Source: Mycobacterium sp. GA-1841 (lineage in GTDB: Bacteria; Actinomycetota; Actinomycetes; Mycobacteriales; Mycobacteriaceae). Taken from it: a stretch of 45,040 bases of DNA. Below, piece after piece: positions 1 through 8,260 of the stretch (its first letter is position 1; each line of letters opens with the position of its first letter). The position numbers and the translations under genes were made by a program. A model generated the notes under the pieces. It was given only the letters and a program-made list of their open reading frames with translations, had not been told where the DNA came from and searched no databases. The stretch is from NCBI RefSeq assembly GCF_001954135.1, contig NZ_MBEQ01000058.1, positions 1-45,040 of the forward strand, in the 5' to 3' direction.

Positions 1-463
1 GTCGGCGGCGGTGCGGGAGTTGTCGGGGCGGGGGTTTGAGTTCGTCGGGATCTTGATGAATGGGGCTGATCGGCGGTGGACGGAGTTGGCGTTGGCTGGT
101 ACGGGTGCGCGGATTGTGCGGCCGGTGGATGCGGTGGCTGCGGCGGGTGAGTTTGCTGGTTGTTCGGCAGTGATTGTGAGTCGGTTGCATGCGGGGATTT
201 TGGCGGCGTTGTCTGCGACGCCGGTGATTTCGTTGGAGTATCAGCCGAAGTGTCGTGATTTTGCGTTGTCGGTTGATGATGAGCGGTCGTTGTTGCGGAC
301 TGATGAGGTGCGCAGGTCGGTGGTGGTGGATCGGGTGTTGGCGGGGTTGGCTGATTCGGTGGCGATCCGGGCTCGCACGGGTGCTGCTGTGGATGGGTTG
401 CGCCGGCGTTTGCAGGCCCAGTATTCGATGCTGGCCGGGCACCTGGGACTGTCCGCCACCTGA
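1..463 (+). CDS. Polysaccharide pyruvyl transferase family protein, 3' part
   Basis: The gene runs in from before the window: codons are open back to base 2, so the GTG at 11 is probably not the start. The C-terminal half holds the signature of the pyruvyl transferase family (CsaB/WcaK type): CSAVIVSRLHAGILAALSATP at about residues 51-71, followed by VISLEYQPKCRDF. Enzymes of this family transfer a ketal-linked pyruvate from phosphoenolpyruvate to a sugar hydroxyl. Next to a Mas-type PKS, acyltransferases and glycosyltransferases, it probably pyruvylates the terminal sugar of an acyltrehalose glycolipid, as known for M. smegmatis pyruvylated acyltrehaloses. Codon use is odd: third positions are mostly G or T and C is rare until the last dozen codons, unlike the C/G-ending genes around it. 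The family call is firm; the exact substrate is inferred from context. Confidence 0.8.
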   Translation, partial: SAAVRELSGRGFEFVGILMNGADRRWTELALAGTGARIVRPVDAVAAAGEFAGCSAVIVSRLHAGILAALSATPVISLEYQPKCRDFALSVDDERSLLRTDEVRRSVVVDRVLAGLADSVAIRARTGAAVDGLRRRLQAQYSMLAGHLGLSAT

Positions 464-594
464 CTTGCTGCAAAGATCGCAAAACGTGATCACATTGCTA
501 TAACTGCACTGCGCGTAATGGTCACGATCGGCGTAATTCCGCGTCCTATTTTCGACTCGTTGTAGCCGTTCTGAGTGGGTAGAGTGCACCCCAA

Positions 595-1479
595 ATGTTG
601 GTATTCATAACCACTTTGCGGCATCCGCAGAACGCAGCGGACTACGGCCGCGTGGAAGCGCTGCTGCAGGACACCCTGGCGTCGGTCAGTCGGCAGAGCT
701 GCGACGAATATCTGATCATCATCGTCGGCAATCGACCGCCGTCATTCCCGCTCCCCGCCCGCACCGTTTTCGTCGAAGTCGATTTCCCGCCCCCGTCGCT
801 GCACCAGGGACCACGCACCGGACCTGCCTCGGTGATTTGGGACAAGGGCACCAAGAACGCCATCGGTCTGATCGCCGCGCGTGAATACCGGCCGGACTAC
901 GTGATGCTCTTCGATGCCGATGATTTCGTGCACCGCGACATCGCTGCCTTCGTTCACGGCCACCCGGGAGCCGCCGGATGGGTGAGCACTCGCGGATGGA
1001 TTTATTCACGCCGGCGCAACGCGTATGCGCTACGTAGGAAGTTCTACCGGCACTGCGGCACGTCGTTCATCATTCCGTGGGACGCCTATCAGGTTCCCGA
1101 TGTACTCACGGTGTCTTCCACTCAGCGCGAGATCTTCGACGCTTTCGGAGTGCGGCTGGAAAAGGTGCTGGAGCACGGATTCGCCTACGACTGGTGGCGA
1201 CAACACGGACGTACTCTGGAACCGCTACCGTTCCCGGCTGCCGTTTACCACGTCGACACCGGTGAAAACCATTCCGGCAACATCTTGTTCGGCCCGGCAA
1301 TGCCTTACCGCTCGCATCTGTACCGTGATTTCGGGCTGCGCCCGTCAAAGGGGCCGGCGGTCACCCTGTGGAGCGCGGTCGGGCCGGCCTCGTTGTCGCG
1401 GTGGCCGGCGGTGCGCTTGCGTCAGCCCAAGTCGTATCTCGAAAACTACCGTCCACCAGTGAATCCGGTAACTCCGTAA
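595..1479 (+). CDS. Glycosyltransferase (GT-A-like, DxD motif)
   Basis: This 294-residue protein starts with a short beta strand (MLVFITTLRHP) and has a DADD motif at residues 107-110 after a hydrophobic strand (YVMLF), as in metal-dependent GT-A glycosyltransferases that read a nucleotide-sugar. There is no signal peptide or membrane segment, so it probably works on the cytoplasmic side. Aromatic/His-rich stretches in the second half (FAYDWWRQHGR, VYHVDTGENHSGN) may bind acceptor. It follows the pyruvyl transferase gene after a 131-bp AT-richer gap. No strong Shine-Dalgarno precedes the ATG, so it may use a leaderless or weak site. It is probably one of the enzymes that lengthen the trehalose-based oligosaccharide. 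The precise GT family and sugar cannot be told by eye. Confidence 0.7.
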   Translation: MLVFITTLRHPQNAADYGRVEALLQDTLASVSRQSCDEYLIIIVGNRPPSFPLPARTVFVEVDFPPPSLHQGPRTGPASVIWDKGTKNAIGLIAAREYRPDYVMLFDADDFVHRDIAAFVHGHPGAAGWVSTRGWIYSRRRNAYALRRKFYRHCGTSFIIPWDAYQVPDVLTVSSTQREIFDAFGVRLEKVLEHGFAYDWWRQHGRTLEPLPFPAAVYHVDTGENHSGNILFGPAMPYRSHLYRDFGLRPSKGPAVTLWSAVGPASLSRWPAVRLRQPKSYLENYRPPVNPVTP

Positions 1480-1510
1480 CACTGATCGATGCCGCGGGAA
1501 GGGATGTTCG

Positions 1511-3460
1511 ATGCGCACAGCGGTTCGAGCCATCGGTGTGACACTCATGGCCCTGGTGGGGCTGGTGTCGCTGGCAGTGATGTCAACGGTGGCGTCCGTC
1601 GCCTCGGCAGCGGCCACCAGCGTGTTGATCATGGGCGGCTCGGGGGATCCGCTCACCACCGAGAAAGACGGAATCCCTTTCGTCAGGCAATACACGACCA
1701 AGGTCGTGGACAACTTCGTCGCCCCCTCCTCGATGCGGCCCGGTCTGGGTATTCCGGTCGGGCCGTACAACGCGGTGGCCGTGATCACGCCGGCGCAGTT
1801 CAACACCGGTGATCCGGCCGACCATTCGATGACGTTCGACCATTCGGTCGCCGAAGGTACGAAGGATCTCGATACCTGCATCAGCTCGGCGACACAGTGC
1901 GAGTACAACGAGGACATCGGTTCCGACGCCCCCGGTGCGGACGACTCGTTGGTGGTGTTCGGATACTCGCAGAGCGCCACCATCGCCTCGTTCGAGAAGG
2001 CCGCCCTGGCCGATCGGTATCCGCCCGGCGAGGGGCCGCAGGTCTCGTTCATCTTGACGGCCAACGGAAACAGGCCCAATGGGGGCTTTCTGGCTCGTGG
2101 TCCGAAAGGCCTGTCGATCCCGCTTCCACTTCCCGGCGGTGGGGTGACTTTCAGCGGACCGACGCGCACCGACACCCAGTACGCGACCGTCGACATTGCG
2201 ATCCAGTACGACGGTTGGGCGGATCAGCCGGTCAATCCGTTCAATCTGATCGCCGTTGCCAATGCCAATGCTGGGCAGCGCTTGCTGCACCCGCATTACG
2301 CTGACCAGAGCCTCGACGGTCCCGGGATCATCGATCAGGGACAGTACGGCGACACCCGATACCTGATGGTCGCCACCGACACCCTGCCGCTGCTGCACGA
2401 CGTGGCCAACATGCCAGGGATCGGGCGATTCTTGGCCGACGTGCTCGATGCGCCACTGCGCGTGCTCGTCGAATCGGGTTACGACCGAACAACAAGTCCG
2501 GGTAAGCCGACGACCTGGAGCCTGTTCCCGGCGAAGAACCCGCTCAAGACCGCCGTGGATTTCGTGGTTGCCATTCCGACGGGATGGGACAACGCGATCG
2601 AGAACATCAACGGAACCCGGCCGTTCGGCACTCAACGACCCGGCCCGTATGGCGTCGGTGGCCCTAGCGTCGACTACCTCAATCCGTCAGACGAGACCAG
2701 CGAGCCGGCCGAAGCCGGCACCGAATCGGCCACGCCCACCACGTTGGTGGCACGGAAAACCCGGTCGGCGCCCGTCGACGCGGACGCCAAACTGGTTGCT
2801 GCAACCAGTGATACCGAAGTTCCGTCCAGCCAGCCGCAAAAGTTGAAGAGCTCGGTGGATTCGCTGCCCGCACAGACTGTCACCGACCCGTCGGACCTGG
2901 CTGCCACGAAGCTGTCGACGCCGACGGAGTCGCTGGATCCCGAGGCGGTGGCGACGAAACAGCCGGCGGTCACGGACGAACACGAAACGCTCGAAACCGA
3001 TGCGAACGAGACGCAGGCGAAGAAGCCGGCCGGCGAGACGGATGCGCCGACGAAGACGACGTCCGACGAGGCTGGGGCCAAGCCTGCTTCTGACGAGGCT
3101 GGGGCCAAGCCTGCGTCACGGAAGGCGGACCCCGCCACCAAAGACTCGGTGACCAGTCGCACTGAAGACCAAGACGCTCAAGCCAAGTCGAAGGCCGATA
3201 CCCCGTCGAAGAACGACGCCTCCTCGAAGACGGAAGCGAAACCCAAGACAGAAGCGAAGTCGAAGACGGAACCGAAATCCAAGACCGAAGCGAGGTCCAA
3301 GACAGAACCGAAATCCAAGACAAAGGCCAAGTCGAAGACAGAAGCCAAGTCGAAGACTGACGCCAAAACGTCGCGGCAGGCCAAGTCGGCCACCGGCGCC
3401 AAAACAGCAACGGGACCGAAGCATTCGTCCACCAAACGGGGTGATCGGGATGCCGAGTAG
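1511..3460 (+). CDS. Secreted PE-PPE-domain serine hydrolase/transacylase with Lys-rich repeat tail
   Basis: The ATG at 1511 follows a GGAAGGGA ribosome site. Residues 1-34 form a signal peptide with a hydrophobic core and an ASA cleavage region. Residues 35 to about 390 match the PE-PPE alpha/beta-hydrolase domain: the opening strand SVLIMGGSGDPL, and a nucleophile elbow GYSQS at 151-155 with Ser153 as likely nucleophile. Related mycobacterial proteins (Chp1/Rv3822 for sulfolipid, Chp2/Rv1184c for polyacyltrehalose) pass acyl chains between acyltrehaloses outside the cytoplasmic membrane, and the adjoining GAP-like and PapA genes fit that role. From about residue 400 to 649 the protein is low-complexity and rich in Lys, Thr, Glu and Ala. 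It ends in eight hexapeptide units of SKTEAK type (bases 3224-3367). The tail is not needed in the family and may bind the envelope electrostatically. The hydrolase fold is fairly sure; the transacylase role is inferred. Confidence 0.78.
   Translation: MRTAVRAIGVTLMALVGLVSLAVMSTVASVASAAATSVLIMGGSGDPLTTEKDGIPFVRQYTTKVVDNFVAPSSMRPGLGIPVGPYNAVAVITPAQFNTGDPADHSMTFDHSVAEGTKDLDTCISSATQCEYNEDIGSDAPGADDSLVVFGYSQSATIASFEKAALADRYPPGEGPQVSFILTANGNRPNGGFLARGPKGLSIPLPLPGGGVTFSGPTRTDTQYATVDIAIQYDGWADQPVNPFNLIAVANANAGQRLLHPHYADQSLDGPGIIDQGQYGDTRYLMVATDTLPLLHDVANMPGIGRFLADVLDAPLRVLVESGYDRTTSPGKPTTWSLFPAKNPLKTAVDFVVAIPTGWDNAIENINGTRPFGTQRPGPYGVGGPSVDYLNPSDETSEPAEAGTESATPTTLVARKTRSAPVDADAKLVAATSDTEVPSSQPQKLKSSVDSLPAQTVTDPSDLAATKLSTPTESLDPEAVATKQPAVTDEHETLETDANETQAKKPAGETDAPTKTTSDEAGAKPASDEAGAKPASRKADPATKDSVTSRTEDQDAQAKSKADTPSKNDASSKTEAKPKTEAKSKTEPKSKTEARSKTEPKSKTKAKSKTEAKSKTDAKTSRQAKSATGAKTATGPKHSSTKRGDRDAE
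3065..3118 (+). repeat. 27-bp direct repeat, two copies, in the PE-PPE gene tail
   Basis: Two adjacent 27-bp copies (3065-3091 and 3092-3118) encode DEAGAKPAS twice. They differ only near the end of the unit and keep frame. This looks like a recent slippage duplication in the low-complexity tail. Confidence 0.85.
3224..3367 (+). repeat. 18-bp degenerate tandem repeat encoding SKTEAK-type units
   Basis: Eight consecutive in-frame 18-bp units encode S/P-K-T-E/K/D-A/P-K/R hexapeptides. The resulting charged tail is reminiscent of the Lys-rich repeats of mycobacterial HBHA and Hlp, though no homology is claimed. Confidence 0.85.
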
Positions 3461-3471
3461 CACGGCTTGAC

Positions 3472-4203
3472 ATGTGGAGCGCGGTGTTGGTGCTCGCCCT
3501 CGTATCGGCAGTAGACCCGGTTCGGATCGGTATCACGATGCTGCTGATCGGGCGACGGCGTCCGGTGGCGAATCTGTTGGCCTACTGGCTCGGACTGATG
3601 GCCACCGGGGTGGGACTCGCACTTACTGCTCTCTTGCTACTGCCAGGCCTCGTCTTTCCGGTCACCAGGTTCGTCGTGTCAGCCTCGGAGGAACCGGTCG
3701 TGCCGCCTTTGCAGATCGCTCTCGGAATGGTGGCGGTGCCGCTCGCGGCGGTCATCGCTCTGCGGGCCCGACGCCGCAGCACCGTCTTACCGGCCGACTC
3801 CCCAGGCGCGGTGGACCGGCAGGCCTCTAAAGCCGGATCGCGATGGGCGCGCTTCTCGTGGCCGGCACTGTTCGCCGGTCGGTGGGGCGATTCGATCGGG
3901 CTGGCTTTTGCCGCGGGCTTGCTGTCAGCGACGCCGCCGCTGGAGTACTGCTTTGCGATTCTGGCCATCGCGGCGTCCGGAGCCGCCCTCAGCACCCAAG
4001 TCAGCGCGGCGATCGTGTTCTCCCTCGTCGCGTTTGCGATCGCCGAGATCCCGCTGGTGGGCTACCTGGCGTCACCGCAGAAGACCACCGTGGCCGTGGC
4101 GAAAATGCATGACTGGATCTGCGCCTACCGTCGGCCGATCTTTGCCTGCATCCTCGGGCTCTTCGGGATGCTGATGGTCGCCAGTGGAGTGTCCACCATC
4201 TGA
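3472..4203 (+). CDS. GAP/SfLAP-family membrane protein (glycolipid addressing)
   Basis: This 243-residue protein is almost all membrane segments. Hydrophobic stretches lie near residues 2-25, 30-62, 78-97, 133-160, 165-195 and 220-242, with a basic loop (RARRRS) between the third and fourth. The opening LVLALVSAVDPVRIGI and the overall length fit the GAP / sulfolipid-1-addressing protein family (Pfam SfLAP). Those proteins are encoded beside mycobacterial glycopeptidolipid, sulfolipid and LOS genes and are needed for surface display of the lipid. The ATG comes 11 bp after the PE-PPE gene with no clear ribosome site, so the two are probably one transcript. It likely helps export the acyltrehalose product made by the opposing operon. 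Mechanism in the family is unresolved. Confidence 0.8.
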   Translation: MWSAVLVLALVSAVDPVRIGITMLLIGRRRPVANLLAYWLGLMATGVGLALTALLLLPGLVFPVTRFVVSASEEPVVPPLQIALGMVAVPLAAVIALRARRRSTVLPADSPGAVDRQASKAGSRWARFSWPALFAGRWGDSIGLAFAAGLLSATPPLEYCFAILAIAASGAALSTQVSAAIVFSLVAFAIAEIPLVGYLASPQKTTVAVAKMHDWICAYRRPIFACILGLFGMLMVASGVSTI

Positions 4204-4237
4204 GTCGGACGGTGAACTCAGCCTGCGCCGTGCGGGG

Positions 4238-5068
4238 TCAGCTGTCACAGAGCCAGCGGAAGAACCCATGTTTGTGGATCAGCTGCAGCACAGCCCGATT
4301 TGCCCATCTGTTGCGGTTCTTGCCCCTGACGTCGATGTGCAGGTGAAGCACTTTGATCGCGGGATCGAATTGCCTTTTGATGCCGCGTTTTTCCATCCGG
4401 ATGGCCAGATCTTGAGTCTCGTGACATCGCAGCACCGGGTCGTATCCGCCCAACGATCTGAGTACGTCGGAATCGACCAGCATGTTGCCTTCGTGGAGCC
4501 AGTATGCGGGCGCGGGCGCAGGGGTGGCGAGAATGTCGGGCCAGCCCGTCATGATCGGTCCGACGATTCGTTGCACGGCCTGGGCCAGTTGTGGACGAGA
4601 CCGCAGCCGGTCGATCATCAGCGGCAGTCCGGAGGTGAGGCCGCCCCAGGCGGAAAACACTGCACCGTAGTTGTGTGGTTCCTGGCTACCGTCTTGTCTG
4701 CACACCAATCCGCCGATCAGACCGATGCCGGTCGGCGCATACCGAGCGAAAACCGCTCTGGCCGTGGCGGGTATACCGTCGGTCTGCAGCTCCATGTCGG
4801 CATCGATGAAGTGGATGAGTGACCGATCGACGACCTGGTCGATGATCTGATTGCGGTTGGCTCCCGCCCCCTGGTTGTGGAGGCTGCGGACAAACGTGAC
4901 GTCGTCACCGAATTGGCGGACCACGTCGGCGCTGTGATCGGTCGAGGCATCGTCGAGAACGTAGACACCGTCATAGTCCTGTGCCAGCACTTGCGGAAGC
5001 AGCCGCTGAAGGTTGTCTCCCATGTTGTAATTCGGAATCGCCGCGACGACCGGTAGCTTGTTTCCCAC
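4238..5068 (-). CDS. Family 2 glycosyltransferase
   Basis: This 276-residue protein has the GT2 plan: an N-terminal nucleotide-binding strand (PVVAAIPNYNMG), DDAS at residues 39-42, the metal-binding DADM at 89-92, and a GGYDPVLRCHETQDLAIRM acceptor/catalytic segment in which ETQD takes the place of the usual ED motif. No membrane helices are seen, so it works in the cytoplasm, probably at the membrane face. It starts with GTG 6 bp after the FAAL stop codon and is the last gene of the minus-strand PKS operon, ending 34 bp from the converging GAP-like gene. It probably adds a sugar to trehalose or an acyltrehalose in the LOS-type glycolipid. The sugar transferred cannot be deduced. Confidence 0.85.
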   Translation of the reverse strand: MGNKLPVVAAIPNYNMGDNLQRLLPQVLAQDYDGVYVLDDASTDHSADVVRQFGDDVTFVRSLHNQGAGANRNQIIDQVVDRSLIHFIDADMELQTDGIPATARAVFARYAPTGIGLIGGLVCRQDGSQEPHNYGAVFSAWGGLTSGLPLMIDRLRSRPQLAQAVQRIVGPIMTGWPDILATPAPAPAYWLHEGNMLVDSDVLRSLGGYDPVLRCHETQDLAIRMEKRGIKRQFDPAIKVLHLHIDVRGKNRNRWANRAVLQLIHKHGFFRWLCDS

Positions 5069-5074
5069 GTCGGC

Positions 5075-6862
5075 CTACTTGTTCACGAGCTGACTGAACT
5101 CATTGTTGCGAAACTGCTCGGCACATGAGGTGCGCCGGACTTTTCCGCTGGTGGTGATCGGAATCGAACCGCGCGGAACCAACAGCAGTTCCGTGGCATT
5201 GAGGCCGTGGGACTGGGCGATCGCAGACCTGACTTCACGTTCTACGGTGGCCAGCGCCTCGGCCGGATCCTGGTGGTCGTCGCCAGAAGTCCGGACCTCG
5301 GCGATCACCACAAGTTGCTCGGCACCGCCGTTGTCGACAGAAATCGCGGCGGCCCTGGCACCGGTGATCTCCTGAATGGTGGCCTCGATGTCATCGGGGT
5401 AGTGGTTACGCCCGCGAATGATCACGACATCTTTGATGCGCCCGACGATGAACAGCTCACCCTCGGAGACGAAGCCCAGATCACCGGTACGCAGCCAGGT
5501 TCCGGCTGAGGTGTCTGCGGGCGCGCCCACGATCTTCGCGTCGAACGTGGCCGCGGTGCGTTCCGGTTGCCGCCAGTAACCCGCGCAGACGTTGTCACCC
5601 ATGACCCAGATTTCGCCCACCGTTCCGGACGGGCATTCCGACCTGGTCTGCGGGTCGACGATCCGCACGGCGGGCGACTTCGGGCTGCCATAGCTGACCA
5701 ACGCAGTGCCCGTCGCAGTTTCGCGCGGCACGGTGGTTTCGAATGGCACGGTGGTTTCGAATGGCACGGTGGTTTCGCACGGCAAAGCTTGTCCCTCGGC
5801 CAGCTTTTCGGATTCGAACCGGACCACGTGCGGCGGCAAGCCGGGCTCCCGGGTGGCCACGAACAGGGTTGCTTCCGCCAACCCGTAACAGGGGCGTAGG
5901 GCTTCCGGGCGGAAGTCGTGGCCGGCAAAGCGCTCGGAGAACCGTCTCAGCGTGCCCTCGTGCACCCGTTCACTGCCACTGAGCACGCACCGCACGTCGC
6001 CAAGGGTCAGTCCGGCCAGGTCCTCACCGGCGGTCCGCTTCGCCGCCAGGTCGAATGCGAAATTGGGGGCGGCAGTCACCGCGGCGGGGTGGGATGCGAG
6101 CAGTTGCATCCAGCGCGCCGGGCGGGCCAGGAACGACATCGGGGTGGTGAACACGGTGTGCCAGCCGCCCAGCAGTGGCGCGCAGAGGCCCAGCATCAGA
6201 CCCATGTCGTGGTACAGCGGAAGCCAGGAGACCGCGGTGGTTTCCGGTGGGGCGATCTTGTCCCGGAAGAAGCCGGCCATCACCTGCTCGAAGTTGGCGG
6301 TCAGGTTGCGGTGCGAGACCATGACGCCGGCGGGGGTTCGGGTGGACCCGGAGGTGTATTGAAGGTACGCCGTTTCGGGCGACTTCTCGCGCTTGACCGG
6401 GCCTCTTCTGGAGTCAAGGTCGAGACCGTCGATCTCGATCACCGCCGGCGCAGGTTGATCCGCTGTCGCCGTGGCGTATTCGGCGATCTGTGCGGACGCC
6501 GAGGAGGCGGTGAGAATGATCGTCGGCGTGGTGTCTCGCAGCACGGTGGTGACGCGTTCGTCGTGCACGCCGGGCGCCGGGACCGACAATGGCACACCGA
6601 TCAGCCCGGCATGCAGCGCGCCGAGGAAGGCAACGATGTAGTCGAGTCCCTGGGGAGCCAGGATGACCGCCCGGTCGCCCACCGAGCCGCGGAGCCTGAG
6701 CTCGTAGGCGAGGCTGAGCACCCGACGGCTCAGTTGCGACCACGTGAGGGTGTGGGCGACGCCGTCCTGGGCGGCGTCGTAATCGAGGAAGGTGAACGCC
6801 GTGGCATCGGGTTGCAGGCTGGCACGTTCACGCAGTACCTCGGTGATCGACGAACGGATCAT
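5075..6862 (-). CDS. Long-chain fatty acyl-AMP ligase (FAAL, FadD family)
   Basis: This 595-residue protein is an ANL-superfamily adenylating enzyme. Its motifs are YTSGSTRTPAG at 169-179 (P-loop), YGLAE at 326-330, RTGD at 458-461 and GRIKDVVIIRGRNHYPDD at 474-491. Length and motif form match the FAAL branch that makes acyl-AMP and hands it to a PKS, not the CoA ligases. It sits in the same operon as the Mas-type PKS, so it probably loads the starter fatty acid. A good ribosome site (GAAAGGAG) precedes the ATG. An 18-bp unit is repeated three times at 5727-5780, giving ETTVPF-type repeats at residues 363-380 between the A5 and A7 motifs, a likely surface loop. FadD23/FadD24/FadD25-type proteins are the closest group I can name. 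Confidence 0.88.
   Translation of the reverse strand: MIRSSITEVLRERASLQPDATAFTFLDYDAAQDGVAHTLTWSQLSRRVLSLAYELRLRGSVGDRAVILAPQGLDYIVAFLGALHAGLIGVPLSVPAPGVHDERVTTVLRDTTPTIILTASSASAQIAEYATATADQPAPAVIEIDGLDLDSRRGPVKREKSPETAYLQYTSGSTRTPAGVMVSHRNLTANFEQVMAGFFRDKIAPPETTAVSWLPLYHDMGLMLGLCAPLLGGWHTVFTTPMSFLARPARWMQLLASHPAAVTAAPNFAFDLAAKRTAGEDLAGLTLGDVRCVLSGSERVHEGTLRRFSERFAGHDFRPEALRPCYGLAEATLFVATREPGLPPHVVRFESEKLAEGQALPCETTVPFETTVPFETTVPRETATGTALVSYGSPKSPAVRIVDPQTRSECPSGTVGEIWVMGDNVCAGYWRQPERTAATFDAKIVGAPADTSAGTWLRTGDLGFVSEGELFIVGRIKDVVIIRGRNHYPDDIEATIQEITGARAAAISVDNGGAEQLVVIAEVRTSGDDHQDPAEALATVEREVRSAIAQSHGLNATELLLVPRGSIPITTSGKVRRTSCAEQFRNNEFSQLVNK
5727..5780 (-). repeat. Three 18-bp tandem repeats inside the FAAL gene
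   Basis: Units at 5727-5744 and 5745-5762 are identical; the third at 5763-5780 differs at its last three bases. They encode ETTVPF/ETTVPR in the ligase and keep the reading frame, so the gene should stay active. Copy number could vary between strains by slippage. Confidence 0.9.
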
Positions 6863-6877
6863 GAAGTGTCTCCTTTC

Positions 6878-8248
6878 CTAGTCGACCAGGCCAGTGAGAC
6901 CGAAATCGGCCAGCGTCTGCGCCGCCAGGCCCCGCAATCGGGGCTTGGAATTCTCCGCATCGGGTTGATAGGCGACGATGCCGATCGAAATCTTGCCGTT
7001 GATGCGTGCAGACACCAGCACCAGCTGGCCGCCTCGCTGCTCGATGTCCCGGCGCGAGACGTTCTGGTCGACTCCGCGCAGCAGGACGTATTCGGCGCGG
7101 GTGCCGTCCGGGCAGCCGATCGCCGGGTCGATATCGCCGAGATTCGAACAATGGACGGGTAGTTCGGTGGACGACCCGTAGAACAGACCGCCGAGGCCGC
7201 GCAGCGCGCTTCTGGGCACCAACGGGATGAGTGGCAACAGTTCGAGGGTCTCGTCGGATGTAGTCCGCGTCGTCTCGATCGCCTGTCGGATGGCCGACCG
7301 GGTTCCCGACAGATCGCTCACCGCCTGTGCCGGGTCGACCGGGGCGCTGGCGAAAGACATGGCCAGGGCGCGGGTGTCGTCTGCGCTGTGACGCTCGTTG
7401 AGCGCGATGGACAGCGTCACCGTGCCGTCGTCGGGTCGGCGGCGTCCCAACCGTTCACCGAGCCGTGCGGCGAACCCTGCCAACAGCGAGTAACTCGTCC
7501 CCCCAAGTGCCGCGGCTCGGGCATCCCAGGCGTCGAGATCGACGCACACGGAGATCGCCGGTACCACCACCGGCGCATCGGGAGCGGTTACCTCTGGGAG
7601 CGGCGGGGAGTCGGTGGGCCGTGGAAATCCTTGCTGTGACAGCAGTTTCATCGCTCGCCCCAGGGTGCGACCGATCTCCGGCAGGCCGTGAAGGGTTTCG
7701 CGGAGATCGGCGGCAACCGCGCGCCGGCGACTGCGATATCGCGGCGGCGGAAAGCCGAACTGGCGCTTGGTGCCCATGACACCGTCGAAGATCGTCAGCA
7801 TGCCGGCGACGCCATCGCCCAGATTGTGTGACGCCACCAGGCTTATCGCCGTGGATCCGTCGGTCATCGGCAGCACACCGATGTGCCAGCCCGGTCCGAG
7901 CTCCGGATCGACCGGCAGTTGTGCGCGTTCGTCGACCCAATCGCCGAGTTCGGCCCGCGGCCGCGGGAATGGGGCGAAGTCAAGGTCTGACTGCGGTCCC
8001 AACCAGGAAACCCAGCGGTGGCGTCCGAACGGCAGTGGTGACCGCTCGATCCTGCGCCCGGCCGCTCCGTAGCCGAAATCTCGGTGGAATCGCTTCAACC
8101 CGTCGAGGTTTACGGCATGTTCGTAGACCCAGGTGATCTGCATGAGCTGGTGGCGACCGGTCGCGCGCAGGATCTCGAAGCCGGCCTGGTCCATGAATGT
8201 CAGCCGGTTGTCGACGCACGGCTGAATTGCCAATGTTGAAACTTCCAC
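6878..8248 (-). CDS. PapA/WS-DGAT-like acyltransferase, copy 2
   Basis: This 456-residue protein has the condensation/acyltransferase active-site motif HNLGDG at 141-146 (HxxxDG), where the His is the general base. Long stretches match its upstream neighbour: RRIERSPLPFGRHRW, DERAQLPVDPE, GPGWH-GVLPMTDGSTA and SCSNLGDIDP, so the two arose by tandem duplication. Proteins of this superfamily ester-link an acyl group from CoA or ACP to a hydroxyl. In this operon it probably adds an acyl chain to trehalose or a partly acylated trehalose. It lies 12 bp after the paralogue and 15 bp before the FAAL gene. The GTG at 8248 has no strong ribosome site; a TTG at 8233, preceded by GGAAG, is an alternative start. 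Substrate is unknown. Confidence 0.72.
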   Translation of the reverse strand: MEVSTLAIQPCVDNRLTFMDQAGFEILRATGRHQLMQITWVYEHAVNLDGLKRFHRDFGYGAAGRRIERSPLPFGRHRWVSWLGPQSDLDFAPFPRPRAELGDWVDERAQLPVDPELGPGWHIGVLPMTDGSTAISLVASHNLGDGVAGMLTIFDGVMGTKRQFGFPPPRYRSRRRAVAADLRETLHGLPEIGRTLGRAMKLLSQQGFPRPTDSPPLPEVTAPDAPVVVPAISVCVDLDAWDARAAALGGTSYSLLAGFAARLGERLGRRRPDDGTVTLSIALNERHSADDTRALAMSFASAPVDPAQAVSDLSGTRSAIRQAIETTRTTSDETLELLPLIPLVPRSALRGLGGLFYGSSTELPVHCSNLGDIDPAIGCPDGTRAEYVLLRGVDQNVSRRDIEQRGGQLVLVSARINGKISIGIVAYQPDAENSKPRLRGLAAQTLADFGLTGLVD

Positions 8249-8260
8249 TACGTCAACCGA

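Noticed and set aside
2674..3162. 162-codon minus-strand open frame opposite the PE-PPE tail
   Set aside because: Ser/Ala/Val-rich low-complexity product is the mirror of the Lys/Thr/Ala repeat tail.
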